Below are positions 6,837-14,637 of a DNA stretch of 21,713 nucleotides, piece by piece (position 1 is the first letter of the stretch; the number at the start of each line of letters is the position of its first letter). The position numbers were made by a program, and so were the translations under genes. Where the stretch lies: NCBI GenBank assembly GCA_047629355.1, contig JBLHWU010000105.1, positions 1 through 21,713 of the forward strand, given 5' to 3'. The notes below the pieces were generated by a model that was given only the letters and a program-made list of their open reading frames with translations, ran no database searches and was not told where the DNA came from. The DNA comes from CAYUNA01 sp047629355. Its GTDB lineage: Bacteria; Bacteroidota; Bacteroidia; Chitinophagales; Saprospiraceae.

Positions 6837-6910
6837 ATTCAATCTCTTCAAGATTGCTGGGTGAAATCATATTTTTTTCTACCTTTCCATTAAATTAAAA
6901 AAGGATAACA

Positions 6911-8614
6911 ATGACCAATAAATTCCTACTCTTATTTCTCGCGATTTTCTCTTTTTCCGCCTGTGAAAAAGCCGAAGTTGCCGACACCATTTTCCTCAAT
7001 GGTAACTTCTATACCGTTAATGAAAATCAGCCTCGCGCGACAGTCGTTGCCGTTAAAAACGGTCGCATCATCGGCGTTGGCGATGACGAAGTTCTTCTAA
7101 AACACAATGGTCCAAGTACGGAGATTCAAGATTTAAATGGTGCATTCGCAATGCCCGGTTTTATCGAAGGACATGCTCATTTTTCTGGGTTGGGAAACAG
7201 TCTAATGAATCTCAATTTTCTAAAGTCAAAAAACTGGAATGAAATCGTTGGATTGGTCGCTGAACGAGCTAAAACGGCTAAAAAAGGCGAGTGGATTACT
7301 GGTCGTGGTTGGCATCAAGAAAAGTGGAATGAATCACCCGAAAAACAAGTTTTAGGCTATCCATACCATTACGAATTGAGCGATATTTCTCCTGATAATC
7401 CAGTGGTTTTGCGACACGCGAGCGGACATTCTTTATTCGCGAATAAGGCAGCGATGGATTTGGTTGGCATTTCGATTGAGTCGCCAAATCCAGCGGGTGG
7501 TGAAATTGTTCGGGGTGACGGCAAAGAAGCTATCGGCGTATTTGAAGAGACGGCAATGGCTGCTTTTAAAGATGCGTATGATGCCTATTTATTGACGCTT
7601 TCGCCCGAAGCAAATGAAGCACGTTGGTATAAAGGTATCGAATTGGCGGAGCAGAATTGTTTGGAAAATGGCATCACTTCTTTTCAGGATGCAGGCTCGA
7701 CTTTCATCGAATTAGACCGTTACGAAAAGATGGCAAATGCCGAAGAACTGGACGTGCGACTGTGGGCGATGATTGGTGCACGCGAAGAAAATTTGGCGGA
7801 AGGCATTAAAAAATATCCGCTACTCGACGTTGGCGATAACTTCTTTACTTGCCGTGCAATTAAGGCGTATGCAGATGGCGCACTTGGCGCATTTGGTGCA
7901 TGGATGTTGAAACCGTACAACGACAAACCCGATGCACATGGGCAAAATGTCACGTCAATTCCAGATTTGAAACGAGTAGCAGCCTTGTCATTTGAGAATG
8001 ATTTACAAATGTGCATTCATGCGATTGGTGACCGTGCAAACCGCTTGGTTTTGGACATTTATGAAGATAACTTTAACCGCGATACGACGAAAAAAGATTT
8101 GCGCTGGCGCATCGAACACGCACAGCACATCAATCCAAAGGACATTCCAAGGTTCAGAGAAATGGGCGTCATTGCGTCGATGCAAGGCATTCATTGTACT
8201 TCCGATGCGCCGTTTGTGGAGAAGCGATTGGGTACGGAACGTGCAAGAACGGGGGCATATCCTTGGCGGTCGCTACTTGATGCTGGTGTGGTGATTGCCA
8301 ACGGGACGGATGCGCCTGTGGAGGACATTTCAGCTATCGAAAGTTTCTATGCTTCTGTGACGCGCAAGCGCGCAGATACGGGCATGGAATTTTTTCCAGA
8401 ACAACGGATGACACGGGTGGAAGCGATTAATTCTTATACGTTGGGTAATGCGTTTGCAGCGTTTGAGGAAGAGGATAAAGGGTCATTGGAAGTTGGGAAA
8501 TTGGCGGATTTGGTGGTGCTGTCGAAGGATTTGGAAAAATGTGCAGATGCGGAAGTTTTGGATGCGGAGATTTTGATGACGATTGTTGGAGGGGAGGTGA
8601 AATTTCAAAAATAG
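6911..8614 (+). CDS. YtcJ-like amidohydrolase, predicted lipoprotein
   Basis: This 567-residue metal-dependent hydrolase belongs to the amidohydrolase-3 (YtcJ-like) family, which acts on amides or N-acyl compounds; its substrate is unknown. The N-terminus is a lipoprotein signal (NKFLLLFLAIFSFSAC) with the lipidated Cys at residue 18, so the enzyme should be exported and membrane-anchored. Metal-binding features are GHAH at 87-90, HASGHS near 175, CIHAIGDRANR, RIEHAQH, and NGTDAPVE near the C-terminus. The length matches complete family members, and the final segment GSLEVGKLADLVVLSKD is the usual closing beta-sandwich. The start follows an AAAAAAGGATAACA leader. It stands alone and ends at a terminator shared with the convergent phosphohexomutase gene. 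Confidence 0.9.
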   Translation: MTNKFLLLFLAIFSFSACEKAEVADTIFLNGNFYTVNENQPRATVVAVKNGRIIGVGDDEVLLKHNGPSTEIQDLNGAFAMPGFIEGHAHFSGLGNSLMNLNFLKSKNWNEIVGLVAERAKTAKKGEWITGRGWHQEKWNESPEKQVLGYPYHYELSDISPDNPVVLRHASGHSLFANKAAMDLVGISIESPNPAGGEIVRGDGKEAIGVFEETAMAAFKDAYDAYLLTLSPEANEARWYKGIELAEQNCLENGITSFQDAGSTFIELDRYEKMANAEELDVRLWAMIGAREENLAEGIKKYPLLDVGDNFFTCRAIKAYADGALGAFGAWMLKPYNDKPDAHGQNVTSIPDLKRVAALSFENDLQMCIHAIGDRANRLVLDIYEDNFNRDTTKKDLRWRIEHAQHINPKDIPRFREMGVIASMQGIHCTSDAPFVEKRLGTERARTGAYPWRSLLDAGVVIANGTDAPVEDISAIESFYASVTRKRADTGMEFFPEQRMTRVEAINSYTLGNAFAAFEEEDKGSLEVGKLADLVVLSKDLEKCADAEVLDAEILMTIVGGEVKFQK

Positions 8615-8630
8615 TCTTTCATCGCAAAAA

Positions 8631-8663
8631 AAAACATGGTGATTTTCAAAATCACCATGTTTT
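8631..8663. terminator. Bidirectional terminator between the amidohydrolase and phosphohexomutase genes
   Basis: AAAACATGGTGATTTT (8631-8646) and AAAATCACCATGTTTT (8648-8663) are perfectly complementary over 16 bp around a central C. T-runs follow on both strands, with a longer run of about nine on the minus strand. It serves both convergent genes. Confidence 0.9.
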
Positions 8664-8688
8664 AAAAATTCTTGTTATAGTCTAAAAA

Positions 8689-10431
8689 TTATGCGCCTAA
8701 ATCTTCCAAAATTCGCGTTAACTTCGCATCTAAGTCCGCTTCCACTTTCTCAAAGTCCCCTCGATTCTCTAACGGTTCTTTTACGCTACAATAAAATTTG
8801 ATTTTTGGCTCAGTCCCAGACGGTCGTGCCGAAATAATACTGCCATCTTTCGTATAAAATTGCAAGACATTGGAAGAAGGCAAGTCCATTTTTTCTTCTT
8901 TTCCTGTTGCGATGTTTTTAGAAACGCTAGATTTATAATCCTTAATCATCACCACTTTCGAGCCACCCAATTCCATCGGTGGATTGTTTCTAAAACCAGC
9001 CAACATTGCCTGAATTTCTTCCGCGCCAGCTTTCCCTTTTTTTGTAATCGCAATCAATTTTTCTTTATAAAATCCATACTCCATATAAATGTCAATCAAT
9101 GCCTCATACAAGCTACTGCCTTGGTCTTTATAATACGCCGCCATCTCCGCAATCATTGCACAAGAAATGATGGCATCTTTATCACGAGCATGTTCGCCAA
9201 CAAGATAACCATAGCTTTCTTCACCGCCCGCAATGAAGGTTTTTGAATCGCCCAATTCCTCCATCATCGCGCCAATCCATTTAAAGCCAGTCAATGTATT
9301 GTAGCATTCAACGCCTTTCGATTCGGCGATTTTATCAATCAAATAAGAAGTGACAATCGTTTTGACAACGTATTGATTGCCATCCAATTTACCCGCTTTT
9401 TTCCACGCTTCCAACATATAATGAATCAACAAAACGGCAGCCTGATTTCCATTCAATAAGACGACTTCGCCAGCTGTATTTCGCACGGCAACGCCTACTC
9501 GGTCAGCATCAGGATCCGTCGCCATGACGAGGTCTGCGCCCACTTCATCCGCTTTTTTCAATGCTAAGGTCAAAGCCTCTTTTTCCTCTGGATTTGGATA
9601 AACAACGGTTGGGAAGTTACCATCATAAATCATTTGTTCCTCTACCAAAATCACATTTTCAAAACCAAATCTTTTCAAAACTGGCGGCACTAAAACTCCT
9701 CCCGTTCCATGAATTGGCGAAAACACGATTTTCATATCTTTCTGCCGTTGAATCGCTTCTTTTGAAATAGATAAGGCAACTAATTCGTTTAAGTACTTAT
9801 CATCCATCGCTTGTCCGATGCGTTCAATATTGTCATGCGGACCACCGAATTTAATCTCGCTCACATCCTTGATTGCCCGCACTTCATTCATCACACTTAC
9901 ATCGTGCGGTGCAATTAATTGTCCACCGTCTGGTCCGTAAGCTTTATAGCCATTGTATTCTTTTGGATTGTGCGAAGCTGTCAAAACCACACCACCTTTG
10001 CAACCCAATTCACGGACTGCATAGGACAATTCCGGCGTAGGTCGCAAGCCTTCAAAAAAGTAAACGTAGATGCCGTTTGCAGAAAAAACTTCAGCAACCA
10101 TTTGAGCAAAAGTATCGGAGTTGTTGCGGCAATCATACGCAATAGCAACTTTGATTTGTTGATTCGGAAAGGTCTTTAATAAATGATTAGAAAAGCCTTG
10201 AGTGGCTGCGCCGAAGGTATATTTATTAACTCGATTTGCGCCCACACCCATGATTCCGCGTAAGCCACCAGTACCGAATTCCAGTTCTTTATAGAAAGCA
10301 TCTGTTAGTTCAGTGGTGTTTTTATTGTCGATGAGTTGTTGAATTTCTGCTTTGGTTTCAGCGTCGTAATTGCCGTTGAGCCAAAGATTCACGTTGGCTT
10401 GCGTAGCGGGGTCTAAATCTAAATTTTTCAT
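8689..10431 (-). CDS. Alpha-D-phosphohexomutase (phosphoglucomutase/phosphomannomutase)
   Basis: This 580-residue cytoplasmic enzyme interconverts hexose 1- and 6-phosphates and so links glycolysis to nucleotide-sugar and polysaccharide synthesis. Its length fits the PgcA-type bacterial phosphoglucomutases of about 580 residues. All four domain signatures are present: EFGTGGLRGIMG near 51-62, the phosphoserine loop TASHNPKEYNGYK with Ser153, the metal loop DPDADRVG at 306-313, the sugar-binding GGEESYGY at 402-409, and the phosphate-binding RPSGTEPKIKFY near the C-terminus. Glucose versus mannose preference cannot be read with certainty. It is transcribed leftward from a 400-bp gap shared with the his operon promoter and ends at the shared terminator. 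Confidence 0.93.
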   Translation of the reverse strand: MKNLDLDPATQANVNLWLNGNYDAETKAEIQQLIDNKNTTELTDAFYKELEFGTGGLRGIMGVGANRVNKYTFGAATQGFSNHLLKTFPNQQIKVAIAYDCRNNSDTFAQMVAEVFSANGIYVYFFEGLRPTPELSYAVRELGCKGGVVLTASHNPKEYNGYKAYGPDGGQLIAPHDVSVMNEVRAIKDVSEIKFGGPHDNIERIGQAMDDKYLNELVALSISKEAIQRQKDMKIVFSPIHGTGGVLVPPVLKRFGFENVILVEEQMIYDGNFPTVVYPNPEEKEALTLALKKADEVGADLVMATDPDADRVGVAVRNTAGEVVLLNGNQAAVLLIHYMLEAWKKAGKLDGNQYVVKTIVTSYLIDKIAESKGVECYNTLTGFKWIGAMMEELGDSKTFIAGGEESYGYLVGEHARDKDAIISCAMIAEMAAYYKDQGSSLYEALIDIYMEYGFYKEKLIAITKKGKAGAEEIQAMLAGFRNNPPMELGGSKVVMIKDYKSSVSKNIATGKEEKMDLPSSNVLQFYTKDGSIISARPSGTEPKIKFYCSVKEPLENRGDFEKVEADLDAKLTRILEDLGA

Positions 10432-10835
10432 ATTAAAATTATTTTTTTAGCAGTTGGAAGATTCTTGCCTTTTCTCTTATTTCGAAAATTGACAAGGCAC
10501 TTTTTTGAAACGTAAAAGGAGATAAATGTTTCAATAGACTTTATGAATACAGATTGTCGAAAATCAAAATCGGCTATTTTGTGTCCTATTGAGGCAAAAA
10601 AAACAGGCAATGCCCCGCATTGACGAGTATTTTTAACGAAAAGAGGGTGCAAAAGAGTGATTTTGGGTTCGGCGAAGCTGCATTCATAAAGTCTAATAGG
10701 GCAAAAATAAATTTTTTAATTTAAAATGTAGGAACGACGGGAGATAGAATGAAAGTTTTTCTGAAATATTTATATTTTTTCTAAATTTACTGAACAATTT
10801 TGCGATTCAATCCTTTACTTTGCAAATTGCAGACT
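10432..10835. other. Divergent intergenic region between the phosphohexomutase gene and the his promoter
   Basis: There is no credible gene in this gap. It is dominated by a palindrome at 10535-10695. Weak promoter-like sites for the leftward gene exist (CAAAAATA at 10702-10709, the reverse of TATTTTTG), but no matching -33 box was found. Confidence 0.6.
10535..10695. repeat. Large palindrome between the phosphohexomutase gene and the his operon
   Basis: TAGACTTTATGAAT (10535-10548) is exactly complementary to ATTCATAAAGTCTA (10682-10695). Inside, the arms pair imperfectly (CAAAATC with GATTTTG, CTTTTGC-like segments). The apex is CAATGC-CCC-GCATTG (10608-10622). Confidence 0.65.
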
Positions 10836-10864
10836 TTTGTTTTCTAAAAAAGAAACTACATTTG
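10836..10864 (+). promoter_or_regulatory. Promoter of the histidine operon
   Basis: TTTG (10836-10839), 17 nt, TACATTTG (10857-10864) matches the Bacteroidota -33/-7 pattern. Transcription would begin near 10870, about 14 nt before the leader ORF, so the whole attenuator would be transcribed. Confidence 0.7.
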
Positions 10865-10883
10865 CGTCAACAATATAAAAACA

Positions 10884-10946
10884 ATGAGTTTTAATCAATT
10901 GCATCATCATCATTTTCATACTTGTCCTCAGACGAATAGGAAGTGA
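10884..10946 (+). CDS. hisL: His operon leader peptide
   Basis: This 20-codon ORF, MSFNQLHHHHFHTCPQTNRK, has five His codons (four in a row at 10902-10913, a fifth at 10917-10919). It lies between the his promoter and a strong terminator, and upstream of a complete his operon. Its role would be regulatory: ribosomes stall on the His codons when charged tRNA-His is scarce. The symbol hisL is used by analogy with the enterobacterial leader; the sequence itself is not homologous beyond the His run. There is no clear Shine-Dalgarno, only an A-rich stretch before the ATG, which is usual in this phylum. Confidence 0.85.
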   Translation: MSFNQLHHHHFHTCPQTNRK

Positions 10947-11011
10947 TATGTAATTATTGAATTAAATATATCAAAACCCGTCTGAGTAACTCAGACGGGT
11001 TTTTTGTTTTT
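10927..11011 (+). promoter_or_regulatory. His attenuator: antiterminator and terminator
   Basis: The terminator stem is AAAACCCGTCTGAG (10973-10986) paired with CTCAGACGGGTTTT (10990-11003), loop TAA, then TTGTTTTT. CTCAGACG at 10927-10934, inside the leader ORF, is the same sequence as the start of the terminator's 3' arm, so it can pair instead with CGTCTGAG (10979-10986) and prevent termination. A ribosome stalled at the first His codons leaves 10927-10934 free (readthrough); one that reaches the stop codon at 10944 covers it (termination). The structure is visible in the sequence; the regulatory logic is inferred from classical attenuation. Confidence 0.85.
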
Positions 11012-11051
11012 AAAACAGCCCTTCCGTGTTACTCCGACCCAATTTTCTAAA

Positions 11052-11909
11052 ATGACAAAGTTAAAAATAGCCTTTCAAAAAAAAGGTAGATTACTCGAAG
11101 ACTCCTTACAATTGCTGCGAGATTGTGGTATTTCGATAGACAATGGTACAGACCAACTCAAAGCAAGTGCCCGCAATTTTCCTTTAGAAATTTTTTATCT
11201 TCGTAACTCTGATATTCCTCAATATTTGGAAGATGGCGTGGTGGATATTGGTATTGTCGGCGAAAATTTGTTGATTGAAAAAGGTGAGAAAGTGGAGATT
11301 GTTCAAAAATTAGGTTTTTCTAAATGTAGAGTTTCGTTGGCTGTCCCAAAATATGTGACGGACACCTCATTAACCTATTTTAAGAATAAAAAAATCGCAA
11401 CTTCTTACCCAAATACCCTTCGTCAATTTTTGCAAAAAAATAATATCAACGCAGATATTCACGTCATTTCTGGTTCAGTCGAAATTGCGCCGAATATAGG
11501 TTTGGCAGATGGTATTTGTGATATTGTGAGTTCTGGAAGTACATTGTTTAAAAATGGGCTACAAGAAACGCAGGTGCTTTTTAAGTCAGAAGCCGTTGTT
11601 GCCAAGTCGCCTAAAATTGGAGATACTGAAGCCGCTATTTTAGAAAAATTACTCTTCCGAATTCAATCCGTTTTGCGAGCCAAACGAACGAAATATGTCT
11701 TAATGAATGTGCCGAATGATAGAATTGCACAAATCAGTCAAATTTTACCTGTTTTGAAAAGTCCAACTGTTTTACCGTTGGCGGAAAAGGGTTGGAGTTC
11801 GCTGCATTCGGTAATTGAAGAAAGCCAATTCTGGGAAGTCATCGACGAATTAAAAACCGCTGGCGCAGAAGGAATCTTAGTAATTCCCATCGAAAAAATG
11901 ATTGTATAA
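11052..11909 (+). CDS. hisG: ATP phosphoribosyltransferase, long form
   Basis: This enzyme catalyses the first step of histidine synthesis, joining ATP and PRPP to form N1-phosphoribosyl-ATP. The protein is 285 residues from the ATG at 11052. An in-frame ATG at 11004 lies inside the attenuator T-run, and its 16 extra residues do not fit the family, so it was rejected. The N-terminus KLKIAFQKKGRL is typical. DIGIVGENLL and the PRPP loop DIVSSGSTLF are present. The C-terminal regulatory domain (MNVPNDRIAQISQILPVLKSPTVLPL, ending AEGILVIPIEKMIV) marks the long, histidine-feedback-inhibited form that needs no HisZ. First structural gene of the operon, 41 nt beyond the attenuator. Confidence 0.95.
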   Translation: MTKLKIAFQKKGRLLEDSLQLLRDCGISIDNGTDQLKASARNFPLEIFYLRNSDIPQYLEDGVVDIGIVGENLLIEKGEKVEIVQKLGFSKCRVSLAVPKYVTDTSLTYFKNKKIATSYPNTLRQFLQKNNINADIHVISGSVEIAPNIGLADGICDIVSSGSTLFKNGLQETQVLFKSEAVVAKSPKIGDTEAAILEKLLFRIQSVLRAKRTKYVLMNVPNDRIAQISQILPVLKSPTVLPLAEKGWSSLHSVIEESQFWEVIDELKTAGAEGILVIPIEKMIV

Positions 11910-11965
11910 GCTCCAAAGGGGTGACTTATCATAAGGTAGGGTGTAAGCCCTATTAAAAAGAATGT
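11910..11965 (+). other. hisG-hisD spacer with small hairpins
   Basis: It contains CTCC-AAAG-GGG-like pairing at 11911-11921 and TAGGG-TGTAAG-CCCTA at 11937-11952. There is no T-run after the second stem, so it is unlikely to be a terminator. It may be a fragment of a dispersed repeat or an mRNA processing site. Confidence 0.4.
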
Positions 11966-13255
11966 ATGAAAATCTACAAATATCCAAAAGTAACAGACTG
12001 GAATAATCTAACAAAACGTCCAACTTTAGCAAAGGAAAACTTGGACGATGTCGTTAAAAACATCCTTTCCAAAGTTCAAAAAGAGGGTGATGTAGCCTTA
12101 TTTAATTTTGCTAAGAAATTTGATAAAGCCAATTTGAAAACCTTGAAAATCACGAAAAAGGAAATTCAAAATGCGCTATCAAACGTCCCAGAAGATTTAA
12201 AAAAGGCGATTCAAACAGCAAAGCAGAATATTGAAAAATTCCATATTGCTCAACGCGAAAAAGAAGTTGTTATTGAAACAAGTAAAGGTGTGAAATGCTG
12301 GCGAAAAAGTGTGCCAATTGACAAAGTTGGCTTGTATATTCCTGGGGGAACAGCACCGCTATTTTCGACGATTTTAATGCTTGGTATTCCTGCGCAAATT
12401 GCGGGTTGTCGAGAAATTATTTTGTGTACACCACCTAATGAGAATGGGGAGATTCATCCTGCGATTTTGTATACCGCTAATCTGGTTGGTATCACCCAAG
12501 TTTTCAAAGTTGGCGGCGCACAGGCAGTTGCGGCGATGGCTTATGGGACGGAGACGGTTCCTGCCGTTTATAAGATTTTTGGACCAGGAAATCAGTATGT
12601 GACGAAGGCGAAGGAATTGATTCAGCAAGAGGGAGTTGCGATTGATATGCCAGCGGGACCGAGTGAGGTATTGGTGATTGCGGATGCGAGTTGTGAACCG
12701 TCATTTGTTGCTGCAGATTTATTGTCGCAAGCGGAGCATGGAGTGGATAGTCAAGTTATTTTATTGTCTGATAGTCAGGGAGTTATTGATACTGTTTTGA
12801 CGGAAGTACAAGAACAGTTGCAAGTGTTACCACGCCAAGAAATCGCTACTAAAGCACTTGCAAACAGCAAAGCAATCGTTTTTAAAACGCTGGACGAATC
12901 TCTTGATTTTAGCAATGCATATGCGCCCGAACATTTAATTATTGCCTCTGAAAAAGCGGATGATTTTATTGAAAAAATCACCAACGCAGGTTCGGTTTTT
13001 TTAGGGAACTATAGTTGTGAAAGCGCAGGAGATTACGCGAGTGGTACGAATCATACGTTGCCGACAAATGGTTTCGCCCGAAATTATAGCGGCGTTTCGT
13101 TGGATAGTTTTTTGAAGAAAATTACGTTTCAAAAATTGTCGAAAATAGGGATTCAAAACCTTGGGCCGGCGATTGAAATTATGGCGGAAGCGGAGGGGTT
13201 GATGGCGCATAAGAATGCGGTGTCTGTGCGATTGTTAACAAAGAAAGTTAGATAG
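11966..13255 (+). CDS. hisD: Histidinol dehydrogenase
   Basis: This enzyme performs the last two steps of the pathway, oxidising L-histidinol to L-histidine with two NAD+ and one zinc. It has 429 residues, the normal length. Key segments are YIPGGTAPLFST (124-135), GPGNQYVTKAKE (206-217), IDMPAGPSEVLVIAD (226-240), SQAEHGVDSQ with Gln255 and His258, PEHL with Glu322 and His323, GDYASGTNHTLPT with Asp356, and His415 in GLMAHKNAVS. These supply the expected zinc ligands and catalytic bases. The stop codon at 13253-13255 overlaps the first bases of a long palindrome that fills the gap to hisC. Confidence 0.96.
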   Translation: MKIYKYPKVTDWNNLTKRPTLAKENLDDVVKNILSKVQKEGDVALFNFAKKFDKANLKTLKITKKEIQNALSNVPEDLKKAIQTAKQNIEKFHIAQREKEVVIETSKGVKCWRKSVPIDKVGLYIPGGTAPLFSTILMLGIPAQIAGCREIILCTPPNENGEIHPAILYTANLVGITQVFKVGGAQAVAAMAYGTETVPAVYKIFGPGNQYVTKAKELIQQEGVAIDMPAGPSEVLVIADASCEPSFVAADLLSQAEHGVDSQVILLSDSQGVIDTVLTEVQEQLQVLPRQEIATKALANSKAIVFKTLDESLDFSNAYAPEHLIIASEKADDFIEKITNAGSVFLGNYSCESAGDYASGTNHTLPTNGFARNYSGVSLDSFLKKITFQKLSKIGIQNLGPAIEIMAEAEGLMAHKNAVSVRLLTKKVR

Positions 13256-13400
13256 GATGGTTATATGGATTGAACGGGTTTAGACGGGTTTTTTGTAGTA
13301 GGTCAGGTGCATTTTTTTTGAAAAAAATAGAAGAATGCACCTGACCTATAAAAAAATCCGTTCAAATCTGTCTCATCTGTTCAATCCGCGTAACCATCCT
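13254..13400. repeat. Large palindrome between hisD and hisC
   Basis: AGGATGGTTA (13254-13263) is the exact complement of TAACCATCCT (13391-13400). GGATTGAAC and GTTCAATCC also pair. The core AGGTCAGGTGCATT (13300-13313) pairs perfectly with AATGCACCTGACCT (13334-13347) over a T- and A-rich loop. The right arm carries about a dozen extra bases. The left end overlaps the hisD stop codon, and hisC starts 24 bp past the right end. Confidence 0.75.
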
Positions 13401-13424
13401 ACCTGACCAAGAAAAGCTAAAAAG

Positions 13425-14453
13425 ATGCTACAAAATTTAGTCAGAAAAAACATTCAAAATCTCAAAGCCTATTCAAGTGCCCGTGATGAATTCACCGGCA
13501 GCGAAGGTATATTTTTAGATGCCAACGAAAACCCGTTTGGCACACTTAATCGCTACCCTGATTCACATCAAAAGGAATTGAAATCTGCCTTGAGTGATTT
13601 GAAAAATGTACCGACTAAAAATATTTTTATCGGAAACGGTAGCGATGAAATTATTGATTTGCTCTTCCGTGTTTTTTGTAATCCTGGGCAAGATAAAGCC
13701 TTGACTTTTTTGCCAACTTATGGCATGTATGATGTTTCGGCAGGGATAAACGATGTGGAATTATTGACGATTTCGTTGGATGAGAATTTTCAAATTGATG
13801 TTGAAAAAACAGCACCGTTTTTAGAAAAGGAAGAGATAAAACTAATTTTCATCTGTTCTCCCAACAATCCAACAGGGAATGTTTTGAACGCGGAGAATAT
13901 TCGTTTTTTATTAGATAATTTTAGTGGAATTGTTGTGATTGACGAAGCGTATATTGATTTTTCAGAAACTACATCTTGGGTTGAAATGATTGAAAAACAT
14001 CCAAATTTGGTAGTGAGTCAAACCTTCAGCAAAGCATGGGGATTGGCAGCGGCGAGAGTTGGCGTTGCTTATGCGAAGGAGGAAATTATTTACTATTTGA
14101 ATAAGGTGAAGCCGCCGTATAATGTGAGTCAATTGAATCAAGCAGCAGCTTTGAAAGCATTGAAAAATCGAGAACAATTTGAACAAAATGTAGTCATTAT
14201 TTTAAAAGAAAAGCAACGGTTGATTGATGCTTTTTCAAAAATGAAATCGGTGAAGAAAATCTATCCCAGTGATGCTAATTTCATTTTAATAGAAGTTGAA
14301 AATGCGCCTGATTTGTATGAAAAATTAGTAGTCGAAAAAGTCATTGTGCGCAATCGGCATAGCTTGGTAAAAAATGCTTTGCGGATTACCGTCGGGACAG
14401 CAGAGGAAAACGAAAAATTAATTGAAACATTGAAAAACTTAGCGGATTCCTAA
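13425..14453 (+). CDS. hisC: Histidinol-phosphate aminotransferase
   Basis: This PLP-dependent fold-type I aminotransferase converts imidazole-acetol phosphate and glutamate to L-histidinol phosphate. Its 342 residues are normal for the family. Signatures: DANENPFG (32-39), RYPD (43-46), GNGSDEIIDLL (70-80), SPNNPTGN (145-152), DEAYIDF (173-179), and the PLP-lysine motif TFSKAWGLAAARVG with Lys203. The last codons and stop (14443-14453) form the left end of another large palindrome, so the C-terminal ADS tail is shared with that element and the original end may have been altered by it. Confidence 0.95.
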   Translation: MLQNLVRKNIQNLKAYSSARDEFTGSEGIFLDANENPFGTLNRYPDSHQKELKSALSDLKNVPTKNIFIGNGSDEIIDLLFRVFCNPGQDKALTFLPTYGMYDVSAGINDVELLTISLDENFQIDVEKTAPFLEKEEIKLIFICSPNNPTGNVLNAENIRFLLDNFSGIVVIDEAYIDFSETTSWVEMIEKHPNLVVSQTFSKAWGLAAARVGVAYAKEEIIYYLNKVKPPYNVSQLNQAAALKALKNREQFEQNVVIILKEKQRLIDAFSKMKSVKKIYPSDANFILIEVENAPDLYEKLVVEKVIVRNRHSLVKNALRITVGTAEENEKLIETLKNLADS

Positions 14454-14626
14454 GGAACGCGGAATAAATAAATGCAGATTCTTGGGAGTGAGGTTTTGTT
14501 CTCCCTTTTTGCTTTAAAAGTGCTATTGATGTTGATATAATTAGCATTTTTAAAGTGAAAAATGAGGACAAAATATCCTGTCAAGAAGCTGCATTTATTT
14601 AATTCGCGTTCCTAAGAATCCGTGCT
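14441..14626. repeat. Long near-perfect palindrome between hisC and hisB
   Basis: The outer arms, about 40 bp each (from CGGATTCCTAAGGAACGCG at 14443 and back from CGCGTTCCTAAGAATCCG ending 14622), differ at only a few positions, including the shared ATAAATAAATGCAG block. The inner arms GCTTTAAAAGTGCT and AGCATTTTTAAAGT also pair around a short loop near 14525-14540. The left arm contains the hisC stop codon; hisB begins 12 bp past the right end. Confidence 0.8.
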
Positions 14627-14637
14627 ATAATAAAATT

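Larger units (their letters stand above)
6282..6910. other. Gene-free region packed with hairpins
   Basis: There is no credible gene in this 630-bp gap before the amidohydrolase. It contains three hairpins with the same AC-TTTA-GT tip: TCGTAC-TTTA-GTACGA (6354-6369), GCGAC-TTTA-GTCGC (6469-6482) and CCACCTAC-TTTA-GTAGGTGG (6495-6514). It also holds dispersed repeat copy 2 (6528-6613), AACTAC-GAA-GTAGTT (6662-6676), and a larger palindrome (6681-6836). An open frame at 6675-6893 is built from these repeats and is not called as a gene. No TAnnTTTG promoter was found close to the amidohydrolase. Confidence 0.65.

Noticed and set aside
6675..6893. Open frame of 72 codons before the amidohydrolase gene
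   Set aside because: It runs through a palindrome and small hairpins; the sequence has no recognisable motif.
10428..10652. Small minus-strand gene upstream of the phosphohexomutase gene
   Set aside because: It overlaps the palindrome at 10535-10695, shows no domain and lies in the expected regulatory region.
11004..11051. Longer HisG start
   Set aside because: The extra 16 residues start inside the attenuator T-run and do not match HisG N-termini; MTKLKIAFQKKGRL at 11052 does.
13254..13400. A terminator or second attenuator inside the his operon
   Set aside because: No T-run follows the outer stem and no leader ORF precedes it; a general palindrome is the safer description.
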